Assembly: GCF_003589595.1 (NCBI RefSeq)
Contig: NW_020653900.1
Location: 5,426,111-5,490,110, forward strand
Length of the DNA stretch: 64,000 bases
Direction of reading: 5' to 3'
DNA from: Hyposmocoma kahamanoa
Taxonomy: Eukaryota > Arthropoda > Insecta > Lepidoptera > Cosmopterigidae
The notes beneath the pieces were generated by a model. It ran no database searches and had not been told where the DNA came from. It worked only from the letters and a program-made list of their open reading frames with translations. Shown here in pieces: positions 42,680 through 52,208 of this stretch. Position 1 is the stretch's first letter, and each line of letters begins with the position of its first letter. Made by a program: the position numbers and the translations under genes.

Positions 42680-45521
42680 TTATTGGTGAGAATATTCGAA
42701 ATTATCATAGATAAATCGTCGTATCAGTCCGATCATTTCGTACTTTGCGTCAGTCTTGCGGTGTTCAGGTATTTTCTTAAAATCACTTAACAATGATAAT
42801 AAAAAACACCGATCGCCATCATTTTCAATAGATTCATTCTTTTTTTGCATTCTTTCCAAGAGTATTTTCAAAATTTTGTTAGTCTCATCTTCTACCGGCT
42901 CCGAAACTTTCCTCTTTTTTGACGTCGAGGGCTGAGTAGAAATATCAGTAGGTCTGGACTCCGACAAACACGATAAAAATTGAAGTCGGTCAAAATGTTG
43001 ATATTTTCGATGTGATGATGCAGCTGATCCACTCTTTGATGCTCTTTGCTTATTAAGTTCACGACTATAAGAATCCCTTATGTTTTTCCAATTGCGTTGC
43101 AGTAGTATAGCTGAAAAAAATCAATCAAAATTTTTATGTACAGGTACTTGGCAGAAGGTTGCAGTCTTACAAATTTATATCATACGTATAATCGTGGGCT
43201 TTCTACGATATGTGCTATTGTCAAAGAAGTTTGTCGAGCAATTTACGAAATCCTCCATACTATTTATATACCCGAGCTTCGGGAAGAAGATTGGTTAATT
43301 ATTGCGAACGGATATTACACCAAGGCCAATTTCCCTAATTGCTTGGGTGCTATTGATGGGAAACATATAAGAATAATCAAACCAGAGCATACTGGTTCTT
43401 TATATTAGGGGTTAAAGTATGAAATTGCCGTTTTATTGCAATAGGTTCTTTGAATTTTCATAGAATCTTCATGGTTTGAGGTTTTCGAATGAAACTTTTT
43501 TCAAATGGTTTCTGTGATTTTTTTTTTTAATTGGAAACATTTGAACATCGACTTTCAATTGTTTTTGTTATTCAATTTAGACAAGAAAGATGGATACTGC
43601 GAAAATTCGAGTGATTTTTGAATACGAGTTCCGACGCGGAACTAACGCGGCAGAAACAGCCCGCAATATCAATGCTGCGTTTGGAGAGGGGTCTACTAAT
43701 GAACGCACCGTGCGATTTTGGTTTAAACGCTTTCGTGATGGAAATTTCGACTTAAAGAACGAGTCACGAGGAAGACCGCCCACACAGGTGAATAACGATG
43801 AATTAAGAGAGATAGTGGAAGCCGATCCTAGTCAAACTACCCAGGAATTAGCGGCATGGTTTAACGTTACCTTACCCACAATATTGACTCACTTGCGTCA
43901 AATCAATAAAATAAAAAAATACGAAAAATGGGTGCCTCATGATTTGACTGATCTGCAGAAAGAAACGCGTGTTGAAACTTGTGTTGCCTTGTTGAACCGG
44001 TACAGAAATGAAGGAATATTGGATCGAATTGTAACATGTGATGAAAAGTGGATTCTTTATGATAACCGGAAAAGAAAAATGCAATGGCTGACCCCAGGTC
44101 AAATGCCACAACAGTGTCCTAAAGCAAAACTTACCAATAAAAAGGTAATGGTAACTGTTTGGTGGTCTCAGCATGGTGTTATTCACTATAGTTTTCTCCG
44201 ATCTGGTCAAGCAATAACGGCAGATGTCTATTGTGCCGAACTCCGAACCAAGTTGACAAAACTAGCAGTAAAACAGCCCCGACTCATGAATCGATCTTCA
44301 CCATTATTGCTCCACGACAACGCGAGACCTCACACAGCACGAGAAACCATTTTGACCCTTCAGGAACTGCAGTTAGAAACCATTCGTCATCCTCCGTATT
44401 CACCAGACCTTGCTCCAACGGACTACCATTTTTTTCGTGATTTGGACAATTATCTACGTGACAAGAAGTTTTCTTCCCAGGAGGCAGTACAAAATGCTTT
44501 CACACAGTTTGTGCAGTCTAGATCGTCGGAGTTCTATCGCAAAGGCATTAATAACCTTCCCATTAGATGGCAGCAATGTATAGATAATAATGGCAACTAT
44601 TTTGATTAAATAAATTTGTTAAAAATTTAAAAAATAAACAATTTAGATTTTCAGTACAAATCGGCAATTTCATACTTTAACCCCTATTATTACAATTATA
44701 AAAATTACTTTTCTATTGTTCTTTTAGCGATATGTGACTCAAACTATTGTTATACGTACATAGATGTTGGATCATATGGAAATGCTTCTGATTCGCAAAT
44801 TTTCAAAAACAGCAAATTTTACAAAAGACTACAAGAACAGACATTAAATATTCCCAATCCGTTACCAATCACAAATAATGGACCACCAGTGCCTTTTGTT
44901 TTCTTTGGTGGTGAAGCATTCGGAATTAGTAATTTTATACAACGACCTTACGCTGGCAATTACCTAAATGAGAAGAAACGTATTTTCAATTATCGTTTAT
45001 CGAGGGCAAGAAGATACATTGAGTGTTCGTTTGGCATAATGGCAAATAAGTGGAGAATTCTTCATCGTCCGATAAATGTACAAATACCCTTTGCTGAAGA
45101 TATCATTCGTGCGTGTTGTGTGTTACATAATTTACTTAGGAAGACAGATTCAAAGTCATCCAACTCCAACCCGACAATACTGAGATACGATTTACAAAAC
45201 ATACAACAAAATCAAAATAATCACTTACAAATAAGTGCTGCGGCTATACGTGATACATTAGTTGATTATTTTGTTAGTTCAGAAGGAGAATTGTCATGGC
45301 AAACAATGAAAGTATAAAGTAGTTGTGTAAAAAATATACTTACATGCTTCATTTTTTTCACTTGCGGTCTTGTTTGTGAAATTTTCAATAAATTTATTAC
45401 ATATTTCTTCCCACGCCTTTTTCTTTTCGATTTTATTGCTGTACTTGTCGGACCTCGAATCCCATATCGCTGGACGACTCTCAACTTCATCGATAAATTC
45501 TTCAACCTGATTTTCGTTCAT
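42680..45521 (-). CDS. Harbinger MADF-BESS accessory protein, two exons
   Basis: Exon 1 (45344-45521) starts at ATG 45521 and ends at a GTAAGT donor. Exon 2 (42680-43110) follows a T-rich ATTTTTTTCAG acceptor. Joined, they give 202 residues without a stop; the junction codon is shared (T|CT). MADF (Myb/SANT-like) domain ~6-105: EEFIDEVESRPAIWD, KKKAWEEICNKF, then RNWKNIRDSYSREL and YQHFDRLQFL. After a basic, Ser-rich linker (STSKKRKVSEP) comes a BESS motif ~160-192 (FLLSLLSDFKKIPEHR, MIGLIRRF). In Harbinger elements the Myb/MADF protein helps bring the nuclease to the DNA ends. Exon 2 lies inside the nuclease gene's intron, and the 2.2-kb intron here contains the nuclease's second exon and the mariner. 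The coding sequence itself looks intact. Confidence 0.85.
43408..44684 (+). mobile_element. Intact mariner (cecropia-type), nested in Harbinger
   Basis: 1277 bp flanked by a TA duplication (43406-43407 and 44685-44686). The terminal inverted repeats match perfectly for 23 bp, beginning GGGGTTAAAGTATGAAATTG. It carries a single full-length ORF. Perfect ends plus an open ORF indicate very recent transposition. Confidence 0.95.
43590..44609 (+). CDS. mariner transposase, full length, DD34D
   Basis: A 339-residue transposase, the normal mariner length. The start is ATG 43590 (AAAGATGGATACTGCG). The N-terminal bipartite helix-turn-helix region spans ~1-110 (AAETARNINAAFGEG, TVRFWFKRFRDG, GRPPTQVNNDELREIVE). 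Then come the linker motif KWVPHDL (113-119) and the catalytic core VTCDEKWILYDN (Asp151), LLLHDNARPH (Asp243) and YSPDLAPTDYHFF (Asp278). The last two Asp are 34 residues apart, as required. The end reads RWQQCIDNNGNYFD. The sequence is close in style to the cecropia subfamily, which includes the human SETMAR/Hsmar1 transposase. No lesion is visible, so activity is plausible. Confidence 0.95.
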   Translation: MDTAKIRVIFEYEFRRGTNAAETARNINAAFGEGSTNERTVRFWFKRFRDGNFDLKNESRGRPPTQVNNDELREIVEADPSQTTQELAAWFNVTLPTILTHLRQINKIKKYEKWVPHDLTDLQKETRVETCVALLNRYRNEGILDRIVTCDEKWILYDNRKRKMQWLTPGQMPQQCPKAKLTNKKVMVTVWWSQHGVIHYSFLRSGQAITADVYCAELRTKLTKLAVKQPRLMNRSSPLLLHDNARPHTARETILTLQELQLETIRHPPYSPDLAPTDYHFFRDLDNYLRDKKFSSQEAVQNAFTQFVQSRSSEFYRKGINNLPIRWQQCIDNNGNYFD

Positions 45522-45713
45522 GTTTAGACTTGAACAAAGAATATGTGCGCACCGTCACTAGTCGATCGATGAACTGATGCGCGACCGCAGCGCGGCTGCA
45601 GCGCTGCAGTCGCGCGTTTTTAATTTATTTGGATTTAGACAGCAGCACGGCCGCAGCGCTGCAGCCGCGCTGCCTCCGCGCGACAATTTGCGGCTAATTT
45701 GAAGGTGCCCTTA

Positions 45714-45869
45714 GGGCGCGTTCAAATTAGCCGCTGCTAGTCGCTGTCACGCGGCCGCCGCGCGGTTGCAGCGCTTCTAGAAATTGTATGAAAAGTGACA
45801 GTCGCGCGGCCACCACGCGGCCGCCGCGCGGCTGCAGCGCGGCTAACAGCGGCTAATTTGAACGCGCCC
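45714..45869. mobile_element. 156-bp Harbinger-type MITE abutting the autonomous copy
   Basis: Inverted ends start GGGCGCGTTCAAATTAGCCG and match each other perfectly for ~23 bp. They share GGGCGC.TTCAAATTAGCCGC with the autonomous element. TTA occurs on both sides (45711-45713 shared with the larger element, and 45870-45872). The interior is GC-rich and palindromic, non-coding. Probably mobilised by the same transposase. Confidence 0.9.
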
Positions 45870-46545
45870 TTAGTTCAAGTTGACGTTATCGGGTTCATTA
45901 ATTACTTTTGTCTTTGGAATATTACGGATTTTATTCAAGTCGAGCGCATTTATTATTTTAGTGGCGTCAGGTAATCACGTAAGAAATAATAATTTAAACT
46001 CTAACACGGCACCGGAAAGACAGAACATCGATTAGGCCATCTATTGTCTTGTGCTGTAAGCCTGCTGATAACACACTCTATAATAACTTTCATTCATATT
46101 ATATTAAGATTCTGTTAGCTCCACTTTGCTAAAAATACAGAATATAAATATCACGTTTATCATGTTAAGTATAAAAATGTATAATAACAAGTAGTGTAAC
46201 CACTTGCATGTGTGCACTTCCGCCGCGCGACGTGTATGGACCCACACATTCTCATAATCTCGTGCGGCACTCGCGTTGCACTGTGTCACGGTGTTGCACG
46301 GTCACCGAGGTCATTCATTATAAAATTTAGCTCGGTGTTTGAAAATTGACATCAAATATTGTTTATAGTTGTGTTTATGGTTGCTTGAACAAGAGTACCT
46401 CAAATTTAGAATTTTTCAGCATTTCATTTCTATTTCATAATCCATACATCCTTAATCTAGACACTAATCCGCGATGCTAAAGTTATTTCAATATATCACG
46501 AGGATACCGTGATGAATAACCTTATGTAACGGTGCAATAGACGCC

Positions 46546-46670
46546 GGCGACCACGGGAGCGAGCGGACACGTGCGCGCTCTGTGTCAGAAACACAAAAAA
46601 AAATGGTCGAGAGGTACTATAATATAATAAATGAACCACTAATAAATCACGCCTGGTTGTAGGTTACCCA
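46546..46670. other. No gene; GC-rich edge
   Basis: Short GC-richer stretch (46540-46600) between the inverted-repeat element and the retroelement remnant; could be leader sequence of the latter. Confidence 0.4.
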
Positions 46671-46671
46671 C

Positions 46672-48430
46672 AATGTCTCAGTCTAACCCACACTAGAACA
46701 TTTCGACTGCGAAACTGACCCCGCGTCTTTAGAAGTTCGCTGGGAAAAATGGAAACGGGCTTTACAAATTTATCTTTTTGCTTTAAACATACTTGATTCT
46801 AAACAGAAAAGGGCTACATTTCTCCATGTGGGCGCACAAGCCCTTTAAGATATCTACTTTAATATTCCCGACGCTCATATATTAGACGGACCAAAGGACA
46901 CTGACCAAGCAATTGATGTTTATAAAACAGCTCTAAACAAACTAGAGGAGTAATTCTTACCCAGATAAAGCGGGGTTTACGAAGGTCACTTATTTAGGCT
47001 TATAAAACAAGAGCCCGGAGAGAAATTTAAAAATTTTCTATTAAGATTGCGGATTTTAAACCGCCAAGTGTAAATTTAATACGGAAGACGATAACCTTAC
47101 CTAAAAAAGCAACTCAAATATAATTACATTAGAAAATACTTACTTTACGTGACACTGCCACTCTATACCCGCTTACGCGATACGTGCAGCCGTAGACGCA
47201 TACCACACCTAGAGGTGCCGGTGATGGTTTTATACCGATTTATCGGGTATCGAAGTTATAACAGGAATAAGAACTAATATTAATTGCTATTTCGGTAACT
47301 ACTCTAGCAAACCATACAGTTTTTAATGCCTGAGTTCGGTGTTTATTTATTGAAAACATACCGTAAGTAGCGTTTTTTAAGTTTACCCTGAATATAAATG
47401 TTTATAAACTATACTTTAAGGAGTAATTTCATGGTAAACGTTAGAACCACTCAAACGGAATATTATCATATTTATCCAAGTACACCAAAAATTTCATTAG
47501 TGCTTTTTAAGTGCAGGATTTGCGGTGTATTACTGCATTTTATTTGAGATATTTTTTTTGGTAGTACGGAGGGTATTTATTTAGCAATGCAGAATAATAA
47601 TTTTTATTTATAAAAACTTGTATTTAAACAGAATGCTTTTCTAATTTGCGAAACCAAATAGCCGCCATTTTGCGGTAGGAGGAGCGCATCGCGTGAGCGG
47701 ATAAAAAGTAGTAATCAAGGCCAATGTCCTCGAATCGGTTCAAAAACAAATGACTGACTTCAGTGATGGCACGCAATCTATAAATAAAATCGATTGCAAA
47801 AGAACAAATAATTTGGGCACTAGATGTTTCCGATGTGCCAAAACACAAAAATGAAAAATATTGCCGTGCCAAAAGCAAAGAATGCCGAAAATGTGGTAAC
47901 GTCGGCCATTTTATGTCCCAATGTAGAATTCGCGCATGTAAAACAAAAACCAGAAACCCTGAAGAGGACAAAAAATTTGTCAAAAAATCTAAGTTTGATG
48001 TAAAGGACTGCAACGATTTCAAAGATATAGGGTCCAAATAAAAGTTTGCCGCGGCGTCTAAAACAAATGTAAACTACATATTTTCTAAGGACGATGATAC
48101 CAACATTAACTGCAACGTCGGCGGCGTTCATGTCGAATAGACTCCACTTACTTATTATAATTCGAAGTACTGCGAATATAATAAGCGACAAAACTTGGAC
48201 ACATTTAAAACAAAGAGGTGTGCAGATGTCCTATCAATTCTCGAATCCTGACAAGACTTCCATGGCTTGTAGCAACACGCTATAGACAGTTTTAGGCTAA
48301 TTCGAAGCAAATATTTCCATAGGCCCGAAAATAAGAAAATATATCTTTTATGTGATCAAAGGGGGAAATCGCGATCTTTTGAGGGAAAATGCTGCTATAG
48401 CACTCAAAGATTGAACTCTCTCCTCTTAAG
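46672..48430 (+). pseudogene. Gypsy-like LTR retrotransposon gag/protease remnant
   Basis: Decayed retroelement with stops and frameshifts in every section. The gag part (46672-47160) shows VRWEKWKRALQIYLFALNI, KRATFLHVGAQAL, YFNIPDAHIL, DVYKTALNKLEE and FRLIKQEPGEKFKNFLLRLR. The MITE at 47168-47700 splits it. Then follow a CCHC-type nucleic-acid-binding stretch (KECRKCGNVGHFMSQCR, 47875-47930) and protease-region scraps (CNVGGVHVE, SDKTWTHLKQRGVQ, IFYVIKGGNRDLL). No reverse transcriptase, integrase or LTR pair is recognised. The order gag, zinc knuckle, protease fits Gypsy-type elements; the rest is deleted. Confidence 0.75.
47168..47700. mobile_element. 533-bp MITE, copy 1, inside the gag remnant
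   Basis: Ends are CCGCTTACGCGAT (left, one base in) and ATCGCGTGAGCGG (right), near-perfect inverted repeats. A possible 3-bp duplication ATA flanks it (47165-47167 and 47701-47703). The interior is almost the same as the copy at 50736-51334. Confidence 0.8.
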
Positions 48431-48491
48431 TTATTAAATATCTGTCTAATTTATGTTTTGTAAAACATAAATTAGACGGATATTCAATAAC
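48430..48491. repeat. 30-bp-arm hairpin
   Basis: GTTATTAAATATCTGTCTAA begins the left arm; the right arm ends TTAGACGGATATTCAATAAC. Two base differences; the loop is two bases. Function unknown. Confidence 0.8.
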
Positions 48492-49070
48492 GCAAAATTG
48501 TCATAATACTTTTATTTTGTAATAAAAATAGAATTGCCAATGTCTGTACTTCTAGCGACTTTGTTTCATCTTTTATACAAACGAAACAAATATTTAATAC
48601 AAACAAAACAAACACCAGTTTACATTACATTTGGCATTGCGTGTTTCAGACAAATTGAATGCTGCAACACAGAATAGGCCGACCATAATTTTTGAGTTTG
48701 TTAAAAAGGTTTTAAATTAACAACCATCAATCATGATTACCACTACACTGCCCTCCTTGTCATAATTTGCATTTTGGTAGCTTTCGAGGCATTGACACCT
48801 TAAGTGTTTTTTTTTTTCTTTGAAAAATGTAAATCACGCTGATTTTGCTTAACAATAAAACTAAAACTAAAACAAAAAAAACGATTATAGGGGGTTCTAG
48901 ATCTCATTTTGCTGAATCCAGATATGTTAATAACTCAATTTCGCTAAACATGTCGATTACGTTAGTTATAAATAAGGAGGACACTATATTATACAACCAC
49001 AACATTACAAACCACCATTATTACCACCAATATTTAATACTGTAGTACTGTTTTAGTATTTTTCTTTTCT
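48492..49070. other. No gene recognised
   Basis: AT-rich, with a T run near 48808 and A/C-rich stretches; no open frame of note. Confidence 0.5.
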
Positions 49071-49074
49071 ATAA

Positions 49075-49290
49075 TATCAAGTGACGGGACGAAAAAGTCG
49101 TTTGCCTTATGGTAAGCTACACGCCTGTCCATAACAGGTACGGTGCCACTCAGAGCTTTAAATGGCAAAGATCTGAGTGGCACTATCACTGCGCCCGTCA
49201 CCCTGAGACATAAGTTGACAAGTCCCATGTGCCTGCCGGTTTTGAAGGGTAAGGGTACTGATAAAATAACAGGCACAGTGGCAATGAAAA
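49075..49290 (-). repeat. Family R copy, 5' part missing
   Basis: From CAAGTGACGGGACGAAAAAG through ACGCCTGTCCATAACAGGTA and CTCAGAGCTTTAAATGGC. It breaks off in GGTTTTGAAGGGTAAGGGTA, where orientation appears to switch to plus, so it is rearranged. Confidence 0.7.
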
Positions 49291-50235
49291 ATTAAATTAA
49301 ATTTCAAAATAATTAAATATAATAAAATTAGGCAAATTAAACGTATTAAATAAATAATAAATTGAAATGTAACTACGCATATTAATATGAAAATTGATTA
49401 AATAAAAGTCCAAAGTAAACATTAAATAAAATTGATAGAAGAAAAGAGGTAACAATCGTGACACAAATAAAACTGTAATTAATTACTTATTCCTGAAGTT
49501 AATAAAACCAATTTCGAATAAGGGCCATTTTTAACATTTTTTTTTAATTTATTGAATTTCCTTGAACTTTAATATTATTTGTAGCCTTGTTATAAATTTT
49601 CACTAATATTGCTAAATTAACTAATATTTAAAGATATTTCGTCACTGGAAAATTTCTATACGTAAGTAACTTGTATATTAGGAAATTATGTTAAATTAAA
49701 ATTGCTTATTAGTCTTGTAAAATTGCTAGATTGTAATTAGTTAAAAGGTTTTGTTTCGATTTATAACAAATTAAAAAAAAGACATTGCAAAAAGACATTG
49801 AAGGGGCCACTTCGAAACATTTCAATTTTACATGTGGGCTTGGCAAGCCGCGTCTGTGATCTTAAGTTTTGTGGGCGGGAGTGGTATGGAAAGAGATGGG
49901 GGTGCTTTCTAACAAAATCACAAGCGTCATAGATGTACAGGGAAGGAAGACTTAATATTTCATACTCAGAGACAGTAACAAAGTATTTGCCTAGTTTGTC
50001 TACTCACCAAACTCGTGTTACTCGAGTCGAGAAACCGACGCACATCAAAGGAGCTAAATAGGCAAATACGCAAGTAAACCGTCCTCACTATGGACAAATT
50101 CGTTATTTTAAGTCCTTATTTGGCTCCACGTGTCGACGGTCATATTTTTCCAAGTACATCAAACACCCAATAACGAATAGAAGTATCCATGTGAAGTGCC
50201 ACCATTACAGATAGGAGGTTTCCTGGGTTTTCGAC
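49291..50235. other. No gene recognised
   Basis: Very AT-rich to ~49800, then GC-richer without a recognisable frame. No repeat family assigned. Confidence 0.5.
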
Positions 50236-50243
50236 CCTGTGGC

Positions 50244-50668
50244 TAGCGATGCGAGATTGTGAATGATTTCGATATTTAACTCGAATAATAGTAGTATAGT
50301 AATCACTAATCGTAACATTCGAATGTCAAATTAGTAACCTACTAATTTTCCTATTTGAATGATTTGAATGATTATACATTACTAATTAGTAGTACTAATC
50401 CATAGATTCCCTAGAGCATTTCTGCTCGTGATCACCTAGCCCTCTCTGACATAATGGTAAATACTATAAATGCGACGGGGACAGGGATATTTTGGTATGA
50501 ACATGATGAATGAGGTCTTCCGATATAATAATCATTCGACTCGTGCACCCGACCGAATGTCATTGGCATTCGGTATTGTTTATCAAATTGTGCTTGGATT
50601 CGACTTAGGCTAATGATTTGCGTATTCGAATGATTAGTATTAGTGACATTCAAAGTCGCGCATCGCTA
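50244..50668. mobile_element. 425-bp hAT-type MITE with perfect 8-bp duplication
   Basis: The termini TAGCGATGCG and CGCATCGCTA are perfect inverted repeats and fit the hAT end consensus (pyrimidine-A-purine-N-G). The flanks are a perfect 8-bp repeat CCTGTGGC (50236-50243 and 50669-50676). Subterminal ATTCGAATG-type motifs recur several times inside. No coding. Confidence 0.9.
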
Positions 50669-50735
50669 CCTGTGGCACAAAAGCAATGGCGTACCACATT
50701 AGACTCCAATTTCGACAACATGTCCTTTTTTATTA

Positions 50736-51334
50736 GCCGCTCACGCGATACATGCAGCCGTAGACGCATACCACACCTAGAGGTGCCGGTGATGGTGATT
50801 TATCGGATATCGAAGTTATAACAGTAAAAGAACTAATATTAATTGCTATTTCGGTAACTACTCTAGCATACCATAAAGTTTTTAATGCCTGGGTCTGTCA
50901 TTTAAAAAAATAAACAACTTCAAAAATACGTCACGATAATCGTGTGTGTTACTGTTTGGGCTGGTGATTTCGGTGTTTATTTATTGAAAACATACCGTAA
51001 GTAGCGTTTTTTAAGTTTACCCTGAATATAAATGTTTATAAACTATACTTTAAGGAGTAATTTCATGGTAAACGTTAGAACCACTCAATCGGAATATTAT
51101 CATATTTATCCAAGTACACCAAAAATTTAATTAGTGCTTTTTAAGTGCAGGATTTGCGGTGTATTACTGTATTTTATTTGAGATGTTTTTGTTGGTAGTA
51201 CGGAGGGTATATATTTAGCAATGCAGAATAATAATTTTTATTTATAAAAACTAGGATTTATACTGAATGTTTTTCTAATTTGCGAAACCAAATAACTGCC
51301 ATTTTGCGGTAGGGGGAGCGCATCGCGTGAGCGG
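50736..51334. mobile_element. 599-bp MITE, copy 2
   Basis: Ends CCGCTCACGCGAT and ATCGCGTGAGCGG are perfect inverted repeats; TTA flanks both sides (50733-50735 and 51335-51337). It is nearly identical to the 47.2-kb copy except for ~66-75 extra bases (about 50890-50968, with ACGTCACGATAATCGTG). The 3-bp TTA duplication suggests PIF/Harbinger; the ATA at copy 1 makes this less certain. Confidence 0.85.
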
Positions 51335-51344
51335 TTAAGAAGGA

Positions 51345-51448
51345 TATTTTGCAGTAATGCTGACATTGCTGCTTGGCGGCAGAAATAGGTAAGAAGGCGG
51401 TACTTCTATGGGCGAACTCTTTCATAGGATGTCTGCTGCTACTAAAGA
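51345..51448 (-). repeat. Family R, 5' fragment
   Basis: Minus-strand fragment with TTGCTGCTTGGCGGCAGAAA and GGGCGAACTCTTTCATAGGA. It begins directly beside the 599-bp MITE. Confidence 0.7.
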
Positions 51449-51798
51449 TGGTTTTGTACTATTACGTATTTATATCCTAGATAATGCCAGATTCATGGTA
51501 ACTTTACTCTGTCGCTCTATGTCGGCTAGGTAGGGGAATTGGCTCGACACATTTTACAATGCAATGAAATCCAAGTAAGTATACCAATTTCAATCGTTAC
51601 TAGTTGGAATTCTTTGGGATTTCTAAGTTTTATTAAATTTTCTTTCTACAAACAGTATATAGTAATAAATGCTTAACAATGATGCACTAGCTGGTGTTCT
51701 TTGAAATCCATTCCAAAATAAATATTTAAATATTGATTTTTAATGAATGTTATTGTTAGCGACGCGCTCATTAATTAGCATAATATAGTTTTAATTTT
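51449..51798. other. No gene recognised
   Basis: AT-rich sequence up to the assembly gap. Confidence 0.5.
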
Positions 51799-51808
51799 NN
51801 NNNNNNNN
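51799..51808. other. Assembly gap (10 N)
   Basis: Ten undetermined bases. The true distance across the gap is unknown, so features either side need not be adjacent. Confidence 0.99.
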
Positions 51809-51879
51809 AGTACAAGTGATTTTATTTCTAGCGCTAGTTCGTACAACCAGTAACAGTTATGATGTTTTACTAACCTGAT

Positions 51880-52110
51880 ATTGTTTTCTTTTACGAAATT
51901 ACTTCACTAATTTGTTATAATTATTAATACAAAGATTGAACACAAAAAAAAATTCTTCGATCTAACGGGACACGAACCTGTCTGTGAATCTAGAACATCG
52001 AGTATATAACCAGAAATAGAGACGAAATAAGGGCCATATATTTATATCAGTCTATTACACATTTTTTGTTTTTGGTTTTTAACGCCGTTTTTTGCCATGG
52101 CGCCACCTGT
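51880..52110 (-). repeat. SINE-like family A copy with inserted hAT end
   Basis: On the minus strand the head is at 52075-52105 (inverse of TGGCGCCA.GGCAAAAAACG). The box-B-like CAGGTTCGTGTCCCGTTAG is at ~51965-51985 and the tail at 51890-51950. Between them, 51996-52037 is the left end of the hAT-like family seen at 4.0 and 6.8 kb (CATCGAGTATATAACCAGA through GGGCCAT). Confidence 0.65.
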
Positions 52111-52208
52111 AAGGAATCTGCTCTAGTTCAGTCTGATCCAAGGAATTTTGGGTGTGTACACTCTGATCACGTGATCGGTTGATAGAGGAAACTGATAATC
52201 TTCAATGT

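Larger units (their letters stand above)
42182..45317 (+). pseudogene. HARBI1-like Harbinger transposase, split by mariner
   Basis: DDE nuclease that excises and inserts the element. Exon 1 is about 42182-42464, ending CTCAG at a GTGAGT donor. An intron runs 42465-43143 (TACAG acceptor). Exon 2 starts 43144 and the joint restores LR|YLAEGC. The nuclease fold has its first Asp in LGAIDGKHI (43355-43357), second in GNASDSQIF (44790-44792) and Glu in GGEAFGIS (44913-44915), plus RRYIECSFGIMANKWRI and CCVLHNLLR. All three catalytic residues survive. Three lesions are seen. The expected start is GTG instead of ATG (42182). A one-base loss near 42275-42285 shifts the frame between YRYF and QQTEFYK. 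The mariner lies at 43408-44684 in exon 2. The coding frame is continuous across the mariner if one TA is counted, so that insertion was recent. Confidence 0.88.
42068..45710. mobile_element. PIF/Harbinger transposon with two interlocked genes
   Basis: Terminal inverted repeats of 72 bp with two mismatches begin GGGCGCCTTCAAATTAGCCG at the left; the right end is the inverse with one change near the tip. The target duplication is TTA (42065-42067 and 45711-45713), the superfamily signature. It encodes a HARBI1-like DDE nuclease on the plus strand and a MADF-BESS DNA-binding protein on the minus strand. A 1277-bp mariner sits inside the nuclease gene, giving a net Harbinger length of ~2.36 kb. 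The high identity of the ends suggests a fairly young insertion. Confidence 0.92.
41023..46545. repeat. Right arm of the inverted-repeat composite (with nested insertions)
   Basis: Inverted counterpart of 33875-35136. The original arm sequence is 41023-42067 plus 45870-46365; the middle is Harbinger plus MITE. Bases 46365-46545 continue past the left arm's limit and match the diverged copy at 2295-2550. The arm also contains ~235 bases (about 41300-41550) absent from the left arm, starting inside the SINE. Confidence 0.8.

Noticed and set aside
42680..45521. MADF-BESS protein as a host transcription factor gene
   Set aside because: It lies entirely within Harbinger terminal repeats and pairs with a HARBI1-like nuclease, so it is a transposon gene.
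47820..48191. 123- and 137-codon minus-strand ORFs
   Set aside because: Antisense to the zinc-knuckle region of the gag remnant; low-complexity and Phe-rich.
46672..48430. Complete retrovirus-like element
   Set aside because: No reverse transcriptase, integrase, envelope or LTR pair is present, and the remaining frames are broken throughout.
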